A stretch of DNA of 64,000 nt from Ignatzschineria ureiclastica. GTDB lineage: Bacteria > Pseudomonadota > Gammaproteobacteria > Cardiobacteriales > Wohlfahrtiimonadaceae. The DNA lies in the NCBI RefSeq assembly GCF_003121845.1, contig NZ_QEWQ01000003.1, positions 250,501 to 314,500 on the forward strand, read 5' to 3'. Numbering within the stretch: position 1 is the first letter of the stretch; each line of letters begins with the position of its first letter. Both the position numbers and the translations under genes were made by a program. This document shows, piece after piece, positions 27,985 through 38,864 of the stretch. The notes under the pieces are model-generated. The model was not told the DNA's origin. It ran no database searches and saw nothing but the letters and a program-made list of their open reading frames with translations.

Positions 27985-29562
27985 CTACGGTGTTGAGTGG
28001 AGTACCGGAATGGTATAACTACTCTCAAAACCTAGTGGAATATCCAAGCCCCAGAAAATAAAGAGCATCGCCGTTAAAACGATAAATAATCCCGCAGTAT
28101 AAGGCAACATCATCGAACAGAGCGTACCCACGCCAGCTTTACTATAGTAACGAGCACAATACATAATAATAAGCGGATAGAATGGGAACATCGGCGTACT
28201 CACATTTACTGCAGAGTCACTGATTCTAAAGGCCGCTTGCGTCAATTCAGGGGAGATCCCTACCGCCATTAGCATCGGTACTAATACCGGTGCCATAATT
28301 GCCCATTTTGAAGTCGCTGAAGTAATCAGAATATTCACAATCCCGACTAAAGCAATCACTAATAATACCGTAAGTTCTGCCGGAATCTTCAAGGTAGTCA
28401 ACATATCAGCGCCCGCTAATGCGATCAATTTACCGATATTGGAAAAATTAAAGGAGTAGAGGAACTGCGCCGCAAAAAAGGCAAAGACAATAAAAGGAAT
28501 GAGTGATTTTGTGATCTCTTCCATCGCTTTCACGACATCATTACTTGAGGTAAATGACTTCGTAATAAAGCCGAAGATAATGCCCGGCACGGCAAAGAAG
28601 AGGAAGATCAATGGAACGATCATCTGCATAATGCCCGCTTGCGAGCTTGTCATACTTCCATTCGGCGCACGAAGTGGCGAGCTTTCAGGAATGAGGAGTA
28701 GCGCAACAATGACAATCATCGCAATCACTGAAAATCCTGCCCAGCGGAAACCCTTTTTATCGAGTTCCGTTACAGTGGATAATTCATCGGTTTCTGTGGC
28801 AGAGAGGGTTTTATCCATAGGGCAATTCTTATTTAACCAAGGCTCAACGATCTTCTCGGTGATATACCAACAGACTAAAATAACCCCAAAGGTACTGCCG
28901 AAACTCAAAAAGTAGTTTGCCAACACGTTAACATCATAAGTGGGATTGACAATCCTAGCTGCTTCTTGCGTAAAGCTCTGCATAATCGGATCGATCTTTG
29001 AGGGTGTAAAACTAGCACTAAACCCTCCGGCAAGTCCGGCAAAAGCAGTAGCGATCCCGGCGAGTGGATGACGACCTTTAGCATAGAACATCAGAGCCGC
29101 TACCGGCATTAATACTACATAAGCAGAATCGGACACAATATGTGCCACAATTGCCACAAAGACAACCGTCGGTGTTAAGAAGCGAGGCGAAATAAAGCCT
29201 AGCATCTTTTTAAGTGCGGTATTAATAAACCCACTACGCTCAGCAATTCCAATTCCCAATGTGGCGACAATAGTGATCCCAAGGGGAGGAAAGCTCATAA
29301 AGTTTTTAACCGTCGAGATAATAAAAGTGACGATATGATCATAAGTAAAGAGATTGATCACCTCAATTTTCGTGGGTGCAACGCCTTCAGCGTGTGAGGG
29401 TAAGTAGTAATCAAAATCGATAAATGAGAGTAAAAATGAGAGTATCCAACAGATCACTAATGCATAAATAAAGAGCATTGTGACGCTAGGCATCTTATTT
29501 CCAAATCGTTCTACGGTATTTAAAAAGCCCTTTTTCTTGAAAGGCTCAATTGTGTCTGCCAT
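27985..29562 (-). CDS. AbgT-family transporter
   Basis: 525-residue membrane protein with about 11-12 helices, similar along its length to E. coli AbgT, the p-aminobenzoyl-glutamate importer. Visible are VERFGNKMPSVTMLFIYAL, FPPLGITIVATLGIGIAERSG (residues only partly conserved), HIVSDSAYVVLMPVAALMF and the late hairpin ISDSAVNVSTPMFPFYPL. Some AbgT relatives export sulfonamides, so direction and substrate are uncertain. Being upstream of pepT, it may import a small peptide-like substrate. No own terminator is seen before pepT. Confidence 0.88.
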   Translation of the reverse strand: MADTIEPFKKKGFLNTVERFGNKMPSVTMLFIYALVICWILSFLLSFIDFDYYLPSHAEGVAPTKIEVINLFTYDHIVTFIISTVKNFMSFPPLGITIVATLGIGIAERSGFINTALKKMLGFISPRFLTPTVVFVAIVAHIVSDSAYVVLMPVAALMFYAKGRHPLAGIATAFAGLAGGFSASFTPSKIDPIMQSFTQEAARIVNPTYDVNVLANYFLSFGSTFGVILVCWYITEKIVEPWLNKNCPMDKTLSATETDELSTVTELDKKGFRWAGFSVIAMIVIVALLLIPESSPLRAPNGSMTSSQAGIMQMIVPLIFLFFAVPGIIFGFITKSFTSSNDVVKAMEEITKSLIPFIVFAFFAAQFLYSFNFSNIGKLIALAGADMLTTLKIPAELTVLLVIALVGIVNILITSATSKWAIMAPVLVPMLMAVGISPELTQAAFRISDSAVNVSTPMFPFYPLIIMYCARYYSKAGVGTLCSMMLPYTAGLFIVLTAMLFIFWGLDIPLGFESSYTIPVLHSTP

Positions 29563-29778
29563 CCGAAATCCTTTTTCATAAACTATGTGTTAGCTCAATA
29601 ACCTATAAAAAATAGCTGAGAAAAATTCTATTTAAAGAGAAATATCTCCTGAAATAAATCTATCTCCTCATCTACCCATATATACAGTATTAAAAAATAC
29701 CCTATAGCCTTCAGGATTACTAGAGCAAATGATTATTAAAAATCTCTCTTTATTATTTTATATAAAATCAATAAGATA

Positions 29779-29819
29779 AAAAAACACTCTAAAAGCGGTA
29801 AACTTTTAGAGTGTTTTTT
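29779..29819 (-). terminator. strong terminator after the YjgR-type gene
   Basis: A 17-bp perfect stem, AAAAAACACTCTAAAAG and its complement, with loop CGGTAAA and A/T runs on both sides. It lies 48 bases past the stop of the minus-strand ATPase gene. The rest of the 304-base gap to the AbgT gene start is AT-rich and shows nothing else. Confidence 0.88.
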
Positions 29820-29866
29820 ATAGTGCTTTAAATGCAACCTACTATTAGAGATCTCACTCTCCTAGC

Positions 29867-31390
29867 TTATCGCCGTCTTCTCCCACCGAGTGTGCCACGG
29901 ACGATTTCATTGCTTAATTGCCGCATCAATTGCTTACTCGTCTGTTGCACTAATCCTTCTTGCTTCCCGCCTCTTGGGCCCGTTGAACCAAAGAGGAAAG
30001 CTTTTAACATACCAAATAGCCCTCCATCTGTAGGTTGAACCTTCTCTGCAGGATGATTCTCCGCTCGAGTCTCTACTGTCGCGGCAATCTCTGCTTCTTT
30101 GGCCGCTTCTAATTCCGCTTTTTCAAGCAGCTCATACGCAGATTCACGATCAACCATCTCCTCATAACGTCCATAGATCGAAGATTGATTAATAATCGCG
30201 TTAATCTCTGCCGGGGTTAATATTCCCATTCTTGATTCAGGCGCTAAAATAAAAGCGCGCTCAACAATATTCGGAGCACCTTTCCCTCCTAAGAAAGAGA
30301 TCAATGCTTCCCCTGTCCCGAGCTCGCCTATCGCTGTTTCTGCATCAAAATCAGGGTTAGCCCGCATCGTTTGCGCAGCGGCTTTCACAGCCTTTTGATC
30401 TCGTGGTGTAAAGGCTCTCAAGGCATGCTGAATACGGTTGCCTAACTGCCCTAAAATATTATCTGGAATATCTAAAGGGGTTTGAGAAATAAAGTAGATT
30501 CCAACACCTTTTGAACGAATCAATCGAACGACCTGTTCAATCTTATCGAGTAATGCTTTCGGCGCATCCTTAAAAAGTAAATGTGCTTCATCAAAAAAGA
30601 AGACGATTTTGGGTTTATCCATATCGCCCACTTCCGGCAATAATTCAAATAGCTCTGACATCGTCCACAATAAGAACATCGCATAGAGCTTAGGTTGATG
30701 ATATAACTTCTCTGCAGAGAGAATATTAATCATCCCTCTACCCTGACTTTCACGCATAAAATCAAAAATATTGAGATTAGGCTCCCCAAAAAAACGTTCT
30801 GCCCCCTCCATCTCTAGCTGTAAAAGCCCTCTTTGAATTGCCCCAATCGATGCAGAAGCAATATTACCGTACTCTTTTTGTAAAGATTTTGCATTATCTG
30901 CCACATAACGCGTCATCGCTTTAAGATCTTTAAAATCAATGAGGAGTAAGCCATTGTCATCAGCAACTTTAAAAATAATATTTAAGATGCCGAGCTGAAC
31001 CTCATTTAATCCCATCAATTGCCCAAGAATCAATGGGCCCATATCAGATACCGTTGCTCTAACTGGGTGTCCTTTTTCGGCAAAGACATCCCAAAAGGTC
31101 ACAGGATTATCATGAGGTTCCCAATCATTATATCCGGTTGCATCTAATCTCTCTTGCAACTTCGGGTTAAGAGCACCTGCAGCGGCAATGCCAGAAAGAT
31201 CCCCCTTAACATCCGCCATAAAAACAGGAACACCTATTTTAGAGAAACTCTCTGCTAATTTTTGTAGCGTGACAGTCTTCCCTGTTCCCGTTGCCCCTGT
31301 AATGAGTCCATGACGGTTTGCTAAGTTTGATAACAAATTCAATTCTTGATGATCTGCCGTTTTAGCAATTAAGAGAGGGTAGCCACTCAT
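29867..31390 (-). CDS. yjgR: HerA-like ATPase, YjgR/DUF853 family
   Basis: Predicted cytosolic ATPase related to HerA/FtsK translocases. Walker A is [12 protein letters not shown] (residues ~30-41), the Walker B/DEAH-like segment is [13 protein letters not shown], and sensor-like [10 protein letters not shown] and [14 protein letters not shown] follow. The C-terminal ~90 residues are charged and end in an Arg-rich tail (GGRRRR). I chose the ATG ending at 31390 because AAGGAG lies just upstream; an earlier in-frame ATG at 31417 lacks one. 507 residues. Its biological role in E. coli is also not established. Confidence 0.9.
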   Translation of the reverse strand: MSGYPLLIAKTADHQELNLLSNLANRHGLITGATGTGKTVTLQKLAESFSKIGVPVFMADVKGDLSGIAAAGALNPKLQERLDATGYNDWEPHDNPVTFWDVFAEKGHPVRATVSDMGPLILGQLMGLNEVQLGILNIIFKVADDNGLLLIDFKDLKAMTRYVADNAKSLQKEYGNIASASIGAIQRGLLQLEMEGAERFFGEPNLNIFDFMRESQGRGMINILSAEKLYHQPKLYAMFLLWTMSELFELLPEVGDMDKPKIVFFFDEAHLLFKDAPKALLDKIEQVVRLIRSKGVGIYFISQTPLDIPDNILGQLGNRIQHALRAFTPRDQKAVKAAAQTMRANPDFDAETAIGELGTGEALISFLGGKGAPNIVERAFILAPESRMGILTPAEINAIINQSSIYGRYEEMVDRESAYELLEKAELEAAKEAEIAATVETRAENHPAEKVQPTDGGLFGMLKAFLFGSTGPRGGKQEGLVQQTSKQLMRQLSNEIVRGTLGGRRRR

Positions 31391-31777
31391 GATGATCTCC
31401 TTATCCGATATTTCCATATTAATTAATTACTGACTAATAACTACGATTTATCATTGATAAATAAAGGAGAATTGTACTAAATAAAGCGTAAATAAGAGAT
31501 AATTTACTGTATTTAATAATAAATTTTGATTAGTTCTTGAAAGTTTTCACTAAACAATGAACTTTAACAAAAGATCTTACTTATTAAGCCTTTCATCATC
31601 CATTTCAATAAAATTTTGTCTTTTAGAAACAATATATTAAAAATAAGCATTACCTAAAAATGTATATCAATACTAATTAATTCTTGATAATACGCTATTT
31701 ATAAGCGATACTACGGCCTCAAATTATTTTGTGTTAATAAACTTGTTCTATCTTATGGTAAATCTAGTTTATTAACT

Positions 31778-31990
31778 ATCCTCGTTAGGTGAGGCTCCTA
31801 TATGGAGGCAAGCTACTGCCCAGAAACGTCGAGAGACACCAACGGGTCAGCAGAAACTGTCGAGCTAAGGCAGTATCTAATGTAGCCGAAAGTCTTATTT
31901 TCAATCTATCTATCATATATTGAGTAGATTATAAGCCACTTTCATGCCATATAGTGCTAAAGCTGTACGAAAGAGGAGAGATCGCTGGTA
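31778..31990 (+). promoter_or_regulatory. M-box (ykoK-type) magnesium riboswitch
   Basis: The leader carries the conserved M-box words in order: CGTTAGGTGAGGCTCC (from 31783), ACTGCCCAGAAACGTCGAGA, CACCAACGGGTCAGCAGAAA, CTAAGGCAGT, then ATGCCATATAGTGCTAAAGC near 31945. These form the known three-branch Mg2+ aptamer. A later TATGGCAT (32004-32011) can pair with ATGCCATA (31944-31951), a possible switching strand just before the terminator. It precedes mgtE, the expected target; high Mg2+ should favour termination. Confidence 0.92.
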
Positions 31991-32011
31991 AAGCCGATCG
32001 CTTTATGGCAT

Positions 32012-32047
32012 AAACACCCTCCTCACGCTGTGGTTGGGTGTTTTTTT
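32012..32047 (+). terminator. riboswitch-controlled terminator upstream of mgtE
   Basis: AAACACCC pairs with GGGTGTTT, with an inner CAC/GTG pairing, followed by a run of seven T residues (32041-32047). It sits between the M-box and mgtE, as expected of transcription-attenuating control. Confidence 0.88.
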
Positions 32048-32168
32048 CGATCTCAAAATAGACTGATCATCTATTCGCTCTTTGCTCATGGATACCTGCG
32101 TTGGCTGAGGCGCCCAGCTACGCTTAACAAAATATAATTTATGCAAATAAAAGATAGGAGTTAAGCTA

Positions 32169-33170
32169 ATGGTACAAGACCGCAATCAAAAGTTTGGCAT
32201 TGAGACCGCAGGGTCTATGATGTCAGATGACTTCATCACTCTTCCTATGAGAGATACAGTTGATCAAACAATCGACTATCTCCGTAAGACACTCTATCAA
32301 CGGGAAGATATTCACTACATTTATGTCTTAAATGATGACAAATTACTCGTGGGCGTTATCGCTATTCGTGAGCTTTTAGCTGCGAAAGGGGAAGCAACCC
32401 TCCAAGAGATCATGAAGACTAAAGTTAAAACCTTATCTCCTGATATCGACCAAGAGCAAGTTGCACAACTCTTCCAAGAAACTGAGCTCGTGACGATTCC
32501 TGTCGTAGACTACTCTCAACATTTACTCGGCGTTGTTCATATGGATCAAATGCTTGATGTTATGGAACAAGAGGGTACTGAAGATATCTATCGCATGGCA
32601 TCGATTAAAAGTGATGATTTCGATAGTCAAAATATCCTCACTGCGACAATCGGCCTGCTCTATCGTAAACGGGTTGCTTGGTTGATTATTCTCGTCTTTA
32701 TGAATATCTTTTCAGGTGCAGGAATTGCCACTTTTGAAGAGTTAATCGAAAGTAATGTTGCCCTTGTCTTCTTCTTACCACTTCTCGTCGATAGTGGAGG
32801 TAATGCCGGTGCTCAGTCTGCAACACTTGTGATTCGTGCAATGGCATTAGGGGAAGTACGCATGAAAGACTGGTTTAAGATGATCAGTAAAGAGATCCTT
32901 GTATCAGGTCTACTCGGCTTTACTATGGCACTTGCGGTTTCACTCATCGGTATCTACCGCGGTGGCCCTGAAATTGCCTTTGTTGTAGCCTTAACAATGG
33001 TGGGTGTTGTTATGATCGGTAGCTTAATCGGCCTTTCACTCCCCTTTATCTTCAGTAAATTAAAAATGGACCCTGCGACAGCAAGTGGACCGCTTATCAC
33101 CTCTATTTGTGATATTGTCGGTGTCTTTATCTACTTCGGTATTGCAAGTGCATTTATCACGTTAGGTTAA
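32169..33170 (+). CDS. mgtE: magnesium transporter MgtE, short form without N domain
   Basis: Mg2+ channel/transporter of the inner membrane. Residues ~10-70 and ~75-135 form a tandem CBS domain; residues ~175-333 form the five-helix MgtE channel domain with the diagnostic PLLVDSGGNAGAQSATLVIR. Typical MgtE is ~450 residues because a superhelical N domain precedes the CBS pair; here it is missing, since the protein begins almost at the CBS start with a good TAGGAG ribosome site and no coding similarity upstream. Gating by intracellular Mg2+ may therefore differ. Transcription is controlled by the M-box. Confidence 0.93.
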   Translation: MVQDRNQKFGIETAGSMMSDDFITLPMRDTVDQTIDYLRKTLYQREDIHYIYVLNDDKLLVGVIAIRELLAAKGEATLQEIMKTKVKTLSPDIDQEQVAQLFQETELVTIPVVDYSQHLLGVVHMDQMLDVMEQEGTEDIYRMASIKSDDFDSQNILTATIGLLYRKRVAWLIILVFMNIFSGAGIATFEELIESNVALVFFLPLLVDSGGNAGAQSATLVIRAMALGEVRMKDWFKMISKEILVSGLLGFTMALAVSLIGIYRGGPEIAFVVALTMVGVVMIGSLIGLSLPFIFSKLKMDPATASGPLITSICDIVGVFIYFGIASAFITLG

Positions 33171-33470
33171 GACCTACACTACAAAGTGGTCAGTTTAACC
33201 TCTATCAAATACTACCTGAAAAGGTAACCCTTATTTTTACTCAATGATAGATATCGTGTTCTCCATAAGAAGAGCGATCTTCACCAAACAACTCTTCTTC
33301 ACGATCATTGGGTAAAAATCGTAGGTAATATTAAGATTCTCATCTAGCCTATCAGGCTATAACATATTTAAAGAATTCTCTGTTACTTACACCTTTTAGT
33401 CCTAGACATTCATAATAATAACAACAAGTCGATAATATTTTTTACAGTAGTATTTTTACTGCAATATGTA

Positions 33471-33503
33471 AAATCCCAAAGTATTAAGCTTTGGGATTTT
33501 TTT
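33471..33503. terminator. bidirectional terminator between mgtE and metG
   Basis: AAATCCCAAAG pairs perfectly with CTTTGGGATTT around TATTAAG, followed on the plus strand by TTTT. The 300 bases between the mgtE stop and this hairpin show no gene. Confidence 0.85.
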
Positions 33504-33531
33504 ATCTTATGATGCCGCTCATTCTGACATC

Positions 33532-35667
33532 TTACGAGATTTTGGCGCCAGGTTTTAACTCACCTAATGACGTTAAAAGTGCCAATGATTCATCTGTAGA
33601 AGCCGATAAGATCATTCCTTCACTTACCCCAAAACGCATCTTACGAGGCGCTAAATTCGCCACAACCACCACATAAGCTCCAACGAGAGCTGCCGGATCT
33701 TCATAGAATTTACGAATTCCTGAGAAGATTGTCCGAGGACGCGCCTCCCCTAAATCCACTTGGAAAGTGAGTAATTTATCGGATCCCTCTAGGAAATCAC
33801 ACTCTAGGACTTTCCCTAAACGCAGATCAACTTTCGCAAAATCATCGATTGTAATATAGTCTCCATCTGCTTGAGCGCCTTTCTCTTGAATCGATTTCTC
33901 TTTATCTGCTTTGACCTTTTCCACTTTTCCCTTATCGGATTTTGCAGACTGCGCACTATCTTTACGCTCTGTACTCAACGCCTCTTTATTCGCTTCGATT
34001 AAAAGATCGAGGTCTTTACGATTTAAACGTGTCATCAAATGGGTATAGGGTTCCACTTGATGCCCTGCTTTCAATCCTTGCTCTAAATCAGCATAAGAGA
34101 GCGGTGCAATATTGAGGAATGATTCTACCCGCGCCGCTACCACAGGAATCACTGGCTTGAGATAAAGTGTCAAAATTCTAAAGGCCTCTAAATAGCCCGT
34201 ACAGAGATTTTGAAGTAATTCTCGCTTACCCTCATCTTTTGCTACTTCCCAAGGTTTCATTTGGTCAAAGTGCTCATTCACTGCATCACACGCTTGAGAA
34301 ATTTCCCGCAAACTTGCCGCAAAATTACGTTGCTCAAAACCTGCTTGAATACGGGGCGCGCGCTCTTTTAATGACACGATCAGTTCTGCTGTTTCTGGTG
34401 CAATGTCCCCTAAAGTATTCTCAAACTCTTTCGCAATAAAACGGCTAGTCCGAGAAGCGATATTGATATATTTACCGATCAAATCAGCATTCACACGATT
34501 CACAAAATCTTCTAAATTGAGATCAAAATCATCAATTGCTGCACTTGATTTAGCGGCAAAATAGTAACGCAACCATTCAGGATCTAAATTTTGACTAATA
34601 TAAGAATTTGCCGTAATAAAAGTCCCTCGAGATTTACTCATTTTAGAACCATCAACCGTTAAGAAACCATTGATCGCATATTGTGAGGGTACACGATGAC
34701 CTGAAAAATTGAGCATTGCCGGCCAAAAGAGCGTATGGAAGTACATAATATCTTTACCGATAAAATGTACCATCTCTGTTCCTGCCTCTTTTGCCGCTTC
34801 TCGTTTGACAAAACGATCAAACTCAATGCCACCGGTTTTATCGCAATAGTTTTTGAAAGAAGCAAAATAGCCGATCGGAGCATCTAACCAAACATAGAAA
34901 TATTTGTTCTCGGCATTCGGAATAGGGAAACCAAAATAGGGTGCATCTCGAGAGATATCCCAATCAGAAAGCTTACAATCTCCCTCTTCTCCAATCCATT
35001 CCCGCATTTTATTCGCAGCTTCAGGTTGCAAGCGAGATTTATCTTCTAAGAACTCACGCAAGAAAGCCACACAACGAGGATCTGAGAGTTTAAAGAAGAA
35101 GTGCTCTGAAGGACGCATTACCGGCGTTTTACCAGTAACTACAGAGAATGGATTAATAAGCTCAGTTGGGCGATAGGTTGCACCACACACTTCGCAGTTA
35201 TCCCCATACTGATCTTTTGCGTGACATTTCGGACATTCACCTTTAATAAAACGATCAGGCAAGAACATTTTCCGCGTTTCATCATAGAATTGCTCAATCG
35301 TCTTTGTTTCAATGAGATTCTCCGCTTGAAGTGCAAGATAGATCTCTTCTACTAAAGCTTGATTCTCTTTTGAGTGAGTGGTGTAGTAATTATCAAAGTT
35401 GATATAGAAACTATCAAAATCAGCAGAGTGTGCCGCATGCGCTTTCGCAATCAATTCTTCCGGCGTAATGCCTAAAGCGTCAGCTTTAAGCATAATCGGT
35501 GTACCATGAGTATCATCTGCACAGATATAGTAGACATCATTCCCTAATAATCGCTGAAAGCGCACCCAAATATCCGCTTGGGTATAACCTAAAAGATGCC
35601 CTAAATGGATATCACCATTGGCAAAGGGCAAAGCATTTGTCACTAAAATCTCTCTCTTTTGTTGCAT
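33532..35667 (-). CDS. metG: methionyl-tRNA synthetase
   Basis: Charges tRNA-Met. The class I signatures are HLGH (in [14 protein letters not shown]) and KMSKS (in [10 protein letters not shown]). A zinc knuckle [17 protein letters not shown] is visible near residue 145. After the anticodon-binding domain comes a Lys/Glu/Ser-rich linker (~570-605), then a C-terminal EMAP-II-like tRNA-binding/dimerisation domain ([20 protein letters not shown] to the end). 711 residues. The start has only a weak ribosome site. Confidence 0.97.
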   Translation of the reverse strand: MQQKREILVTNALPFANGDIHLGHLLGYTQADIWVRFQRLLGNDVYYICADDTHGTPIMLKADALGITPEELIAKAHAAHSADFDSFYINFDNYYTTHSKENQALVEEIYLALQAENLIETKTIEQFYDETRKMFLPDRFIKGECPKCHAKDQYGDNCEVCGATYRPTELINPFSVVTGKTPVMRPSEHFFFKLSDPRCVAFLREFLEDKSRLQPEAANKMREWIGEEGDCKLSDWDISRDAPYFGFPIPNAENKYFYVWLDAPIGYFASFKNYCDKTGGIEFDRFVKREAAKEAGTEMVHFIGKDIMYFHTLFWPAMLNFSGHRVPSQYAINGFLTVDGSKMSKSRGTFITANSYISQNLDPEWLRYYFAAKSSAAIDDFDLNLEDFVNRVNADLIGKYINIASRTSRFIAKEFENTLGDIAPETAELIVSLKERAPRIQAGFEQRNFAASLREISQACDAVNEHFDQMKPWEVAKDEGKRELLQNLCTGYLEAFRILTLYLKPVIPVVAARVESFLNIAPLSYADLEQGLKAGHQVEPYTHLMTRLNRKDLDLLIEANKEALSTERKDSAQSAKSDKGKVEKVKADKEKSIQEKGAQADGDYITIDDFAKVDLRLGKVLECDFLEGSDKLLTFQVDLGEARPRTIFSGIRKFYEDPAALVGAYVVVVANLAPRKMRFGVSEGMILSASTDESLALLTSLGELKPGAKIS

Positions 35668-35815
35668 ACTCTACTAATTCCTATTTATCTGTGTAATGTG
35701 TGATACGATCTATACTCACATTAGCAAAATGAGTGCTTATGCACTAATTTATTATTGAATCTTCTATTGAATCTATTCATAACCGAGCCAATCAATGATG
35801 CTCAGCGATCAAAAG

Positions 35816-36289
35816 CTATCGTTCTATTAATAATACAGCGACTTGTGCGGCAATTCCCTCTTCTCGACCGACAAACCCCATCTTTTCCATTGTCGTTGCT
35901 TTCACGTTGATATCATTCATTGAAATCGCTAAATCTCCGGCGATAATCTGCTCAATCGCTTCTCGATGTGGCAAAATTTTAGGGCGCTCTGCGAGTACTG
36001 TAATATCGATGTTGCCAATTCGATAACCTTTATCAAATACCAACTTATAGGCTTGTTTTAGCAATACTCGACTATCCGCACCTTTAAATGCGGGGTCTGT
36101 ATCAGGGAATAATGTCCCTATGTCGCCCGCCTTTGCCGCACCTAAAATCGCATCCGTTAAAGCGTGTAAGACAACATCTCCGTCAGAATGCGCTTTAAAT
36201 TTTTTGTGAAAGGGGATTCGTACCCCACCAATCATCAAATGATCACCCTCTTCAAAAGTGTGAACATCAAATCCAAATCCTATCCTCAT
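35816..36289 (-). CDS. ispF: 2-C-methyl-D-erythritol 2,4-cyclodiphosphate synthase
   Basis: Cyclises CDP-methylerythritol 2-phosphate in the non-mevalonate isoprenoid pathway. Metal ligands are in GFDVHTF (DxH) and the conserved [32 protein letters not shown] and [17 protein letters not shown] follow. 157 residues, normal length. The start overlaps the ispD stop by 4 bases (36286-36289), so translation is coupled. Confidence 0.97.
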   Translation of the reverse strand: MRIGFGFDVHTFEEGDHLMIGGVRIPFHKKFKAHSDGDVVLHALTDAILGAAKAGDIGTLFPDTDPAFKGADSRVLLKQAYKLVFDKGYRIGNIDITVLAERPKILPHREAIEQIIAGDLAISMNDINVKATTMEKMGFVGREEGIAAQVAVLLIER

Positions 36290-37014
36290 ACTTCTCTCGC
36301 TGTAAAATAGAGGCGCATTAATTCAAGATCCTCGGGATAAGTAATCTTTAAATTATGGCTATAACCTCGATATAGTTGGGGAAATAGGCCATTATACTCC
36401 AAAATCGAGGCTTCATCTGTGACATTTACGCCATCCCTTAATATTTTTTCACTTGCGTTCAACAACACTCCTAGCTTTGCTGCTTGCGGTGTTTGCGCTA
36501 ACCACAAGGTCGACCGATCCTCTGTTCTGATAACTCTTCCGGTCTCATCCGCTCGCTTTACTGTATCCTGCGCCGGCATCGCCATAATCAACCCTGCTTC
36601 TGGTTGTGTTGATACTAAATGATCGCAAAAGAGGGCTAATTCCGAAGATTTTAATCCAGGTCTTGCCGCATCATGCACTAAGACCCAAACATCATCGAGA
36701 GACTTCCCTGCTTTCGATAACCGATTAGCCAAATACTGAAGCCCTGCTGTAACGGACTCTGTTCGAGTTTCTCCACCGATCGTCTCCCATAATCGCTCAC
36801 TTTCAAGTGGCAACGGTGTTGGATCTCCCTGAGACCGTACAACTACACCGCCGGCAATGGCATCTACCGATAAGAAGAGAGAGAGCGTATGATAGAGCAC
36901 GCTCTTCCCGGCAAGCATTAAGTATTGCTTAGGGCAATCTGCTCCCATTCGGCTTCCTACTCCCGCCGCGGGGATGACAAAATAAATTTCTGGTATCGCT
37001 ACTTTCTCTACCAT
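36286..37014 (-). CDS. ispD: 2-C-methyl-D-erythritol 4-phosphate cytidylyltransferase
   Basis: Adds CMP to methylerythritol 4-phosphate, two steps before IspF. The nucleotide-binding start [20 protein letters not shown] and VHDAARPGL are intact. 242 residues. AGGAAG ribosome site. Forms a two-gene operon with ispF; the common ispDF fusion found in some bacteria is not present here. Confidence 0.96.
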   Translation of the reverse strand: MVEKVAIPEIYFVIPAAGVGSRMGADCPKQYLMLAGKSVLYHTLSLFLSVDAIAGGVVVRSQGDPTPLPLESERLWETIGGETRTESVTAGLQYLANRLSKAGKSLDDVWVLVHDAARPGLKSSELALFCDHLVSTQPEAGLIMAMPAQDTVKRADETGRVIRTEDRSTLWLAQTPQAAKLGVLLNASEKILRDGVNVTDEASILEYNGLFPQLYRGYSHNLKITYPEDLELMRLYFTAREV

Positions 37015-37154
37015 TAATGCTTCCTACCTTGATATAAAGTGATCATCGTTAACTTCTCTCCTTATTTCTCTTTATCAATCTCACAATATCCCCTATGATG
37101 AAGCAGATACTTTTTTTATCACACTTTTTAAGCGCTACTTTAAAATAAAAGGGA

Positions 37155-37985
37155 ATGATGATGATTAATAAGAATACTCAGCTCTGCATCTCTCTCTCCG
37201 GCCGCCCCGGCAACTTTGGGACATTCTTTCATAATTACCTTTATCAACAATTAGAACTCGATTATATCTACAAAGCTTTCTCTACTCGCAATATTGAAGA
37301 TGCAATTAAAGGGGTTCGTGCTTTAGGTATTAGAGGCTGTGCAATCTCTATGCCCTTTAAAGAAGCAGTAATTCCCTTAGTCGATCAGATCGACCACTCA
37401 GCAGCAGCCATTGATTCTATCAATACTATTGTCAATAATGACGGAGAACTCTTTGCCTATAATACAGATTATATTGCCGTAGTTGAACTTCTTAAAAAGA
37501 ATCAAATATCGCCTGATACCCCTTTTATTCTCAAGGGAAGTGGCGGAATGGCAAAAGCGGTAGCCGGTGCGCTATATCATCAAGGTTTTAAAAATGGCAC
37601 AATTGTTGCCCGAAACAAGCAAAAAGGGCAAGATATTGCGGCACTCTATCAATTCTCTTATAGCGCCACAGAACCCTCTCTTAAAGAAGCACAAGCAATG
37701 ATGCTCATCAATGTCACTCCCATTGGGATGCAAGGTGGCGAAGAGGTCAATGATCTTGCCTTTACTCAAGAGAATATCGAACACGCATCTATCATCTTTG
37801 ATGTTGTAGCACTCCCTGTAGAAACACAGATGATTAAACTCGCACAACAGCTTAATAAAATCATCATTAGCGGTGCAGATATCGCCGTCATTCAAGCATT
37901 AGAGCAATTTGCCCTTTACACAGGCATTCGCCCCTCTTCAGATCTCGTAAAAGAGGCCTCAACATTTGCACGAAGCCGAGCCTGA
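37155..37985 (+). CDS. shikimate dehydrogenase-like protein (SdhL type)
   Basis: 276-residue member of the shikimate/quinate dehydrogenase family. It resembles Haemophilus HI0607 (SdhL) more than AroE: SLSGRPGNFGTFFHNYLY replaces the shikimate-binding motif with HSxSP that AroE uses. The catalytic Lys is in ISMPFKEAV and the Asp in YNTDY; the dinucleotide loop is GSGGMAKAVAGAL. HI0607 is known to act poorly on shikimate, so it probably has another substrate and should not be taken as the pathway enzyme. Three consecutive ATG codons at the start; AAAAGGGA ribosome site. Confidence 0.85.
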   Translation: MMMINKNTQLCISLSGRPGNFGTFFHNYLYQQLELDYIYKAFSTRNIEDAIKGVRALGIRGCAISMPFKEAVIPLVDQIDHSAAAIDSINTIVNNDGELFAYNTDYIAVVELLKKNQISPDTPFILKGSGGMAKAVAGALYHQGFKNGTIVARNKQKGQDIAALYQFSYSATEPSLKEAQAMMLINVTPIGMQGGEEVNDLAFTQENIEHASIIFDVVALPVETQMIKLAQQLNKIIISGADIAVIQALEQFALYTGIRPSSDLVKEASTFARSRA

Positions 37986-38052
37986 TTTTCAATTGGTCAG
38001 TGAAATCCACATTACATCTTTACTTTTTATCTTTACTTTGTATCTTTATAAC

Positions 38053-38228
38053 TATAGTCAATTTGGTTTAAGAAAAATGGTTTTTCAACAGCTATTGTGG
38101 GGTTTTTAAAAAAACATAAAACCATACTAAACAACACTTGCAAGATACCGGATAGAACGGCTTTCTTATTTCTTACAGCTGATGCGCCGGCATTTGAATA
38201 ATGCTTATTTTGGATCAATCTTACGATA
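38053..38228 (-). repeat. dispersed MITE-like element, copy F (full length, 176 bp)
   Basis: Left end TATAGTCAATTTGGTTTAAG; right end read on the minus strand is TATCGTAAGATTGATCC. Strongly similar to copy E over the whole length (shared TTTTTCAACAGCTATTGTGG, TTGCAAGAT.CCGGATAGAAC, CGCCGGCATTTGAAT). It abuts the terminator at 38231. Confidence 0.88.
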
Positions 38229-38230
38229 AT

Positions 38231-38260
38231 AAAAACCTCAGCTCCTAAAAGCTGAGGTTT
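38231..38260 (-). terminator. terminator between sdhL and ihfB
   Basis: AAACCTCAGCT pairs perfectly with AGCTGAGGTTT around CCTAAA. On the minus strand it is followed by TTATTA after a T run, so it mainly serves ihfB-rpsA transcripts. A second perfect hairpin, ATCGTCATT/AATGACGAT at 38351-38376, lies closer to the ihfB stop and lacks a T-run. Confidence 0.82.
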
Positions 38261-38392
38261 CGTGCAGTGTGACATATTTAAGGGTTAGTTTAAATATCAA
38301 CACTCATAAAATTAAATTTTTAATGACTTTTGCAAAAGCAACGCCTTATGATCGTCATTCATCCTGCAATGACGATAGAGTTTCAACAATTT

Positions 38393-38698
38393 CTATTTTT
38401 GTAAAGGAAAATGCTCACGACTTTCGTCTACTCTTTCACGCAATAACTTACCTGGTTTAAAATGTGTGGTGTATTTACCACTCAATTTTACTGCATCCCC
38501 TGTTTTAGGATTACGGCCAATTTTAGGCTCACGATAACGTACTGAGAAGCTACCAAAGCCACGGATTTCGATGCGGCCACCCTTTCCTAATGTATCTGTA
38601 ATATGCTCTAAAATTTTCTTAACACTTTTCTCAATTTCAGAAACTGAACAGTGTGGGTATTTTGCGCTAAGTTTTTGAACTAATTCTGATCTTGTCAC
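38393..38698 (-). CDS. ihfB: integration host factor, beta subunit
   Basis: DNA-bending nucleoid protein that pairs with IhfA. 101 residues of the HU/IHF fold; the arm region has [15 protein letters not shown] and the RNPKTGD tip with its intercalating Pro. It follows cmk and rpsA as in other gammaproteobacteria, which supports IhfB rather than HU. The C-terminal ~10 residues are a divergent tail. Confidence 0.94.
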   Translation of the reverse strand: MTRSELVQKLSAKYPHCSVSEIEKSVKKILEHITDTLGKGGRIEIRGFGSFSVRYREPKIGRNPKTGDAVKLSGKYTTHFKPGKLLRERVDESREHFPLQK

Positions 38699-38864
38699 AG
38701 CATTTTCTCCTTGAAATTCATGCGTTACGTTTTATAAAAAATATTGATATTTGGTAAATATATGTATATTTTGACAAATAATACAATTTATCACGTCATT
38801 TCGCAAGATTTGGAAACAGGATTCTATACTTTTTTTTGTTGTGAAATCAAAGCTATCAAAAGAG

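Noticed and set aside
33241-33330. A 29-codon minus-strand frame with a protein-like acidic end (DREEELFGEDRSSYGEHD)
   Set aside because: It has no start codon, is closed upstream by a stop, and no neighbouring frame continues it. It could be a gene remnant, but nothing supports one.
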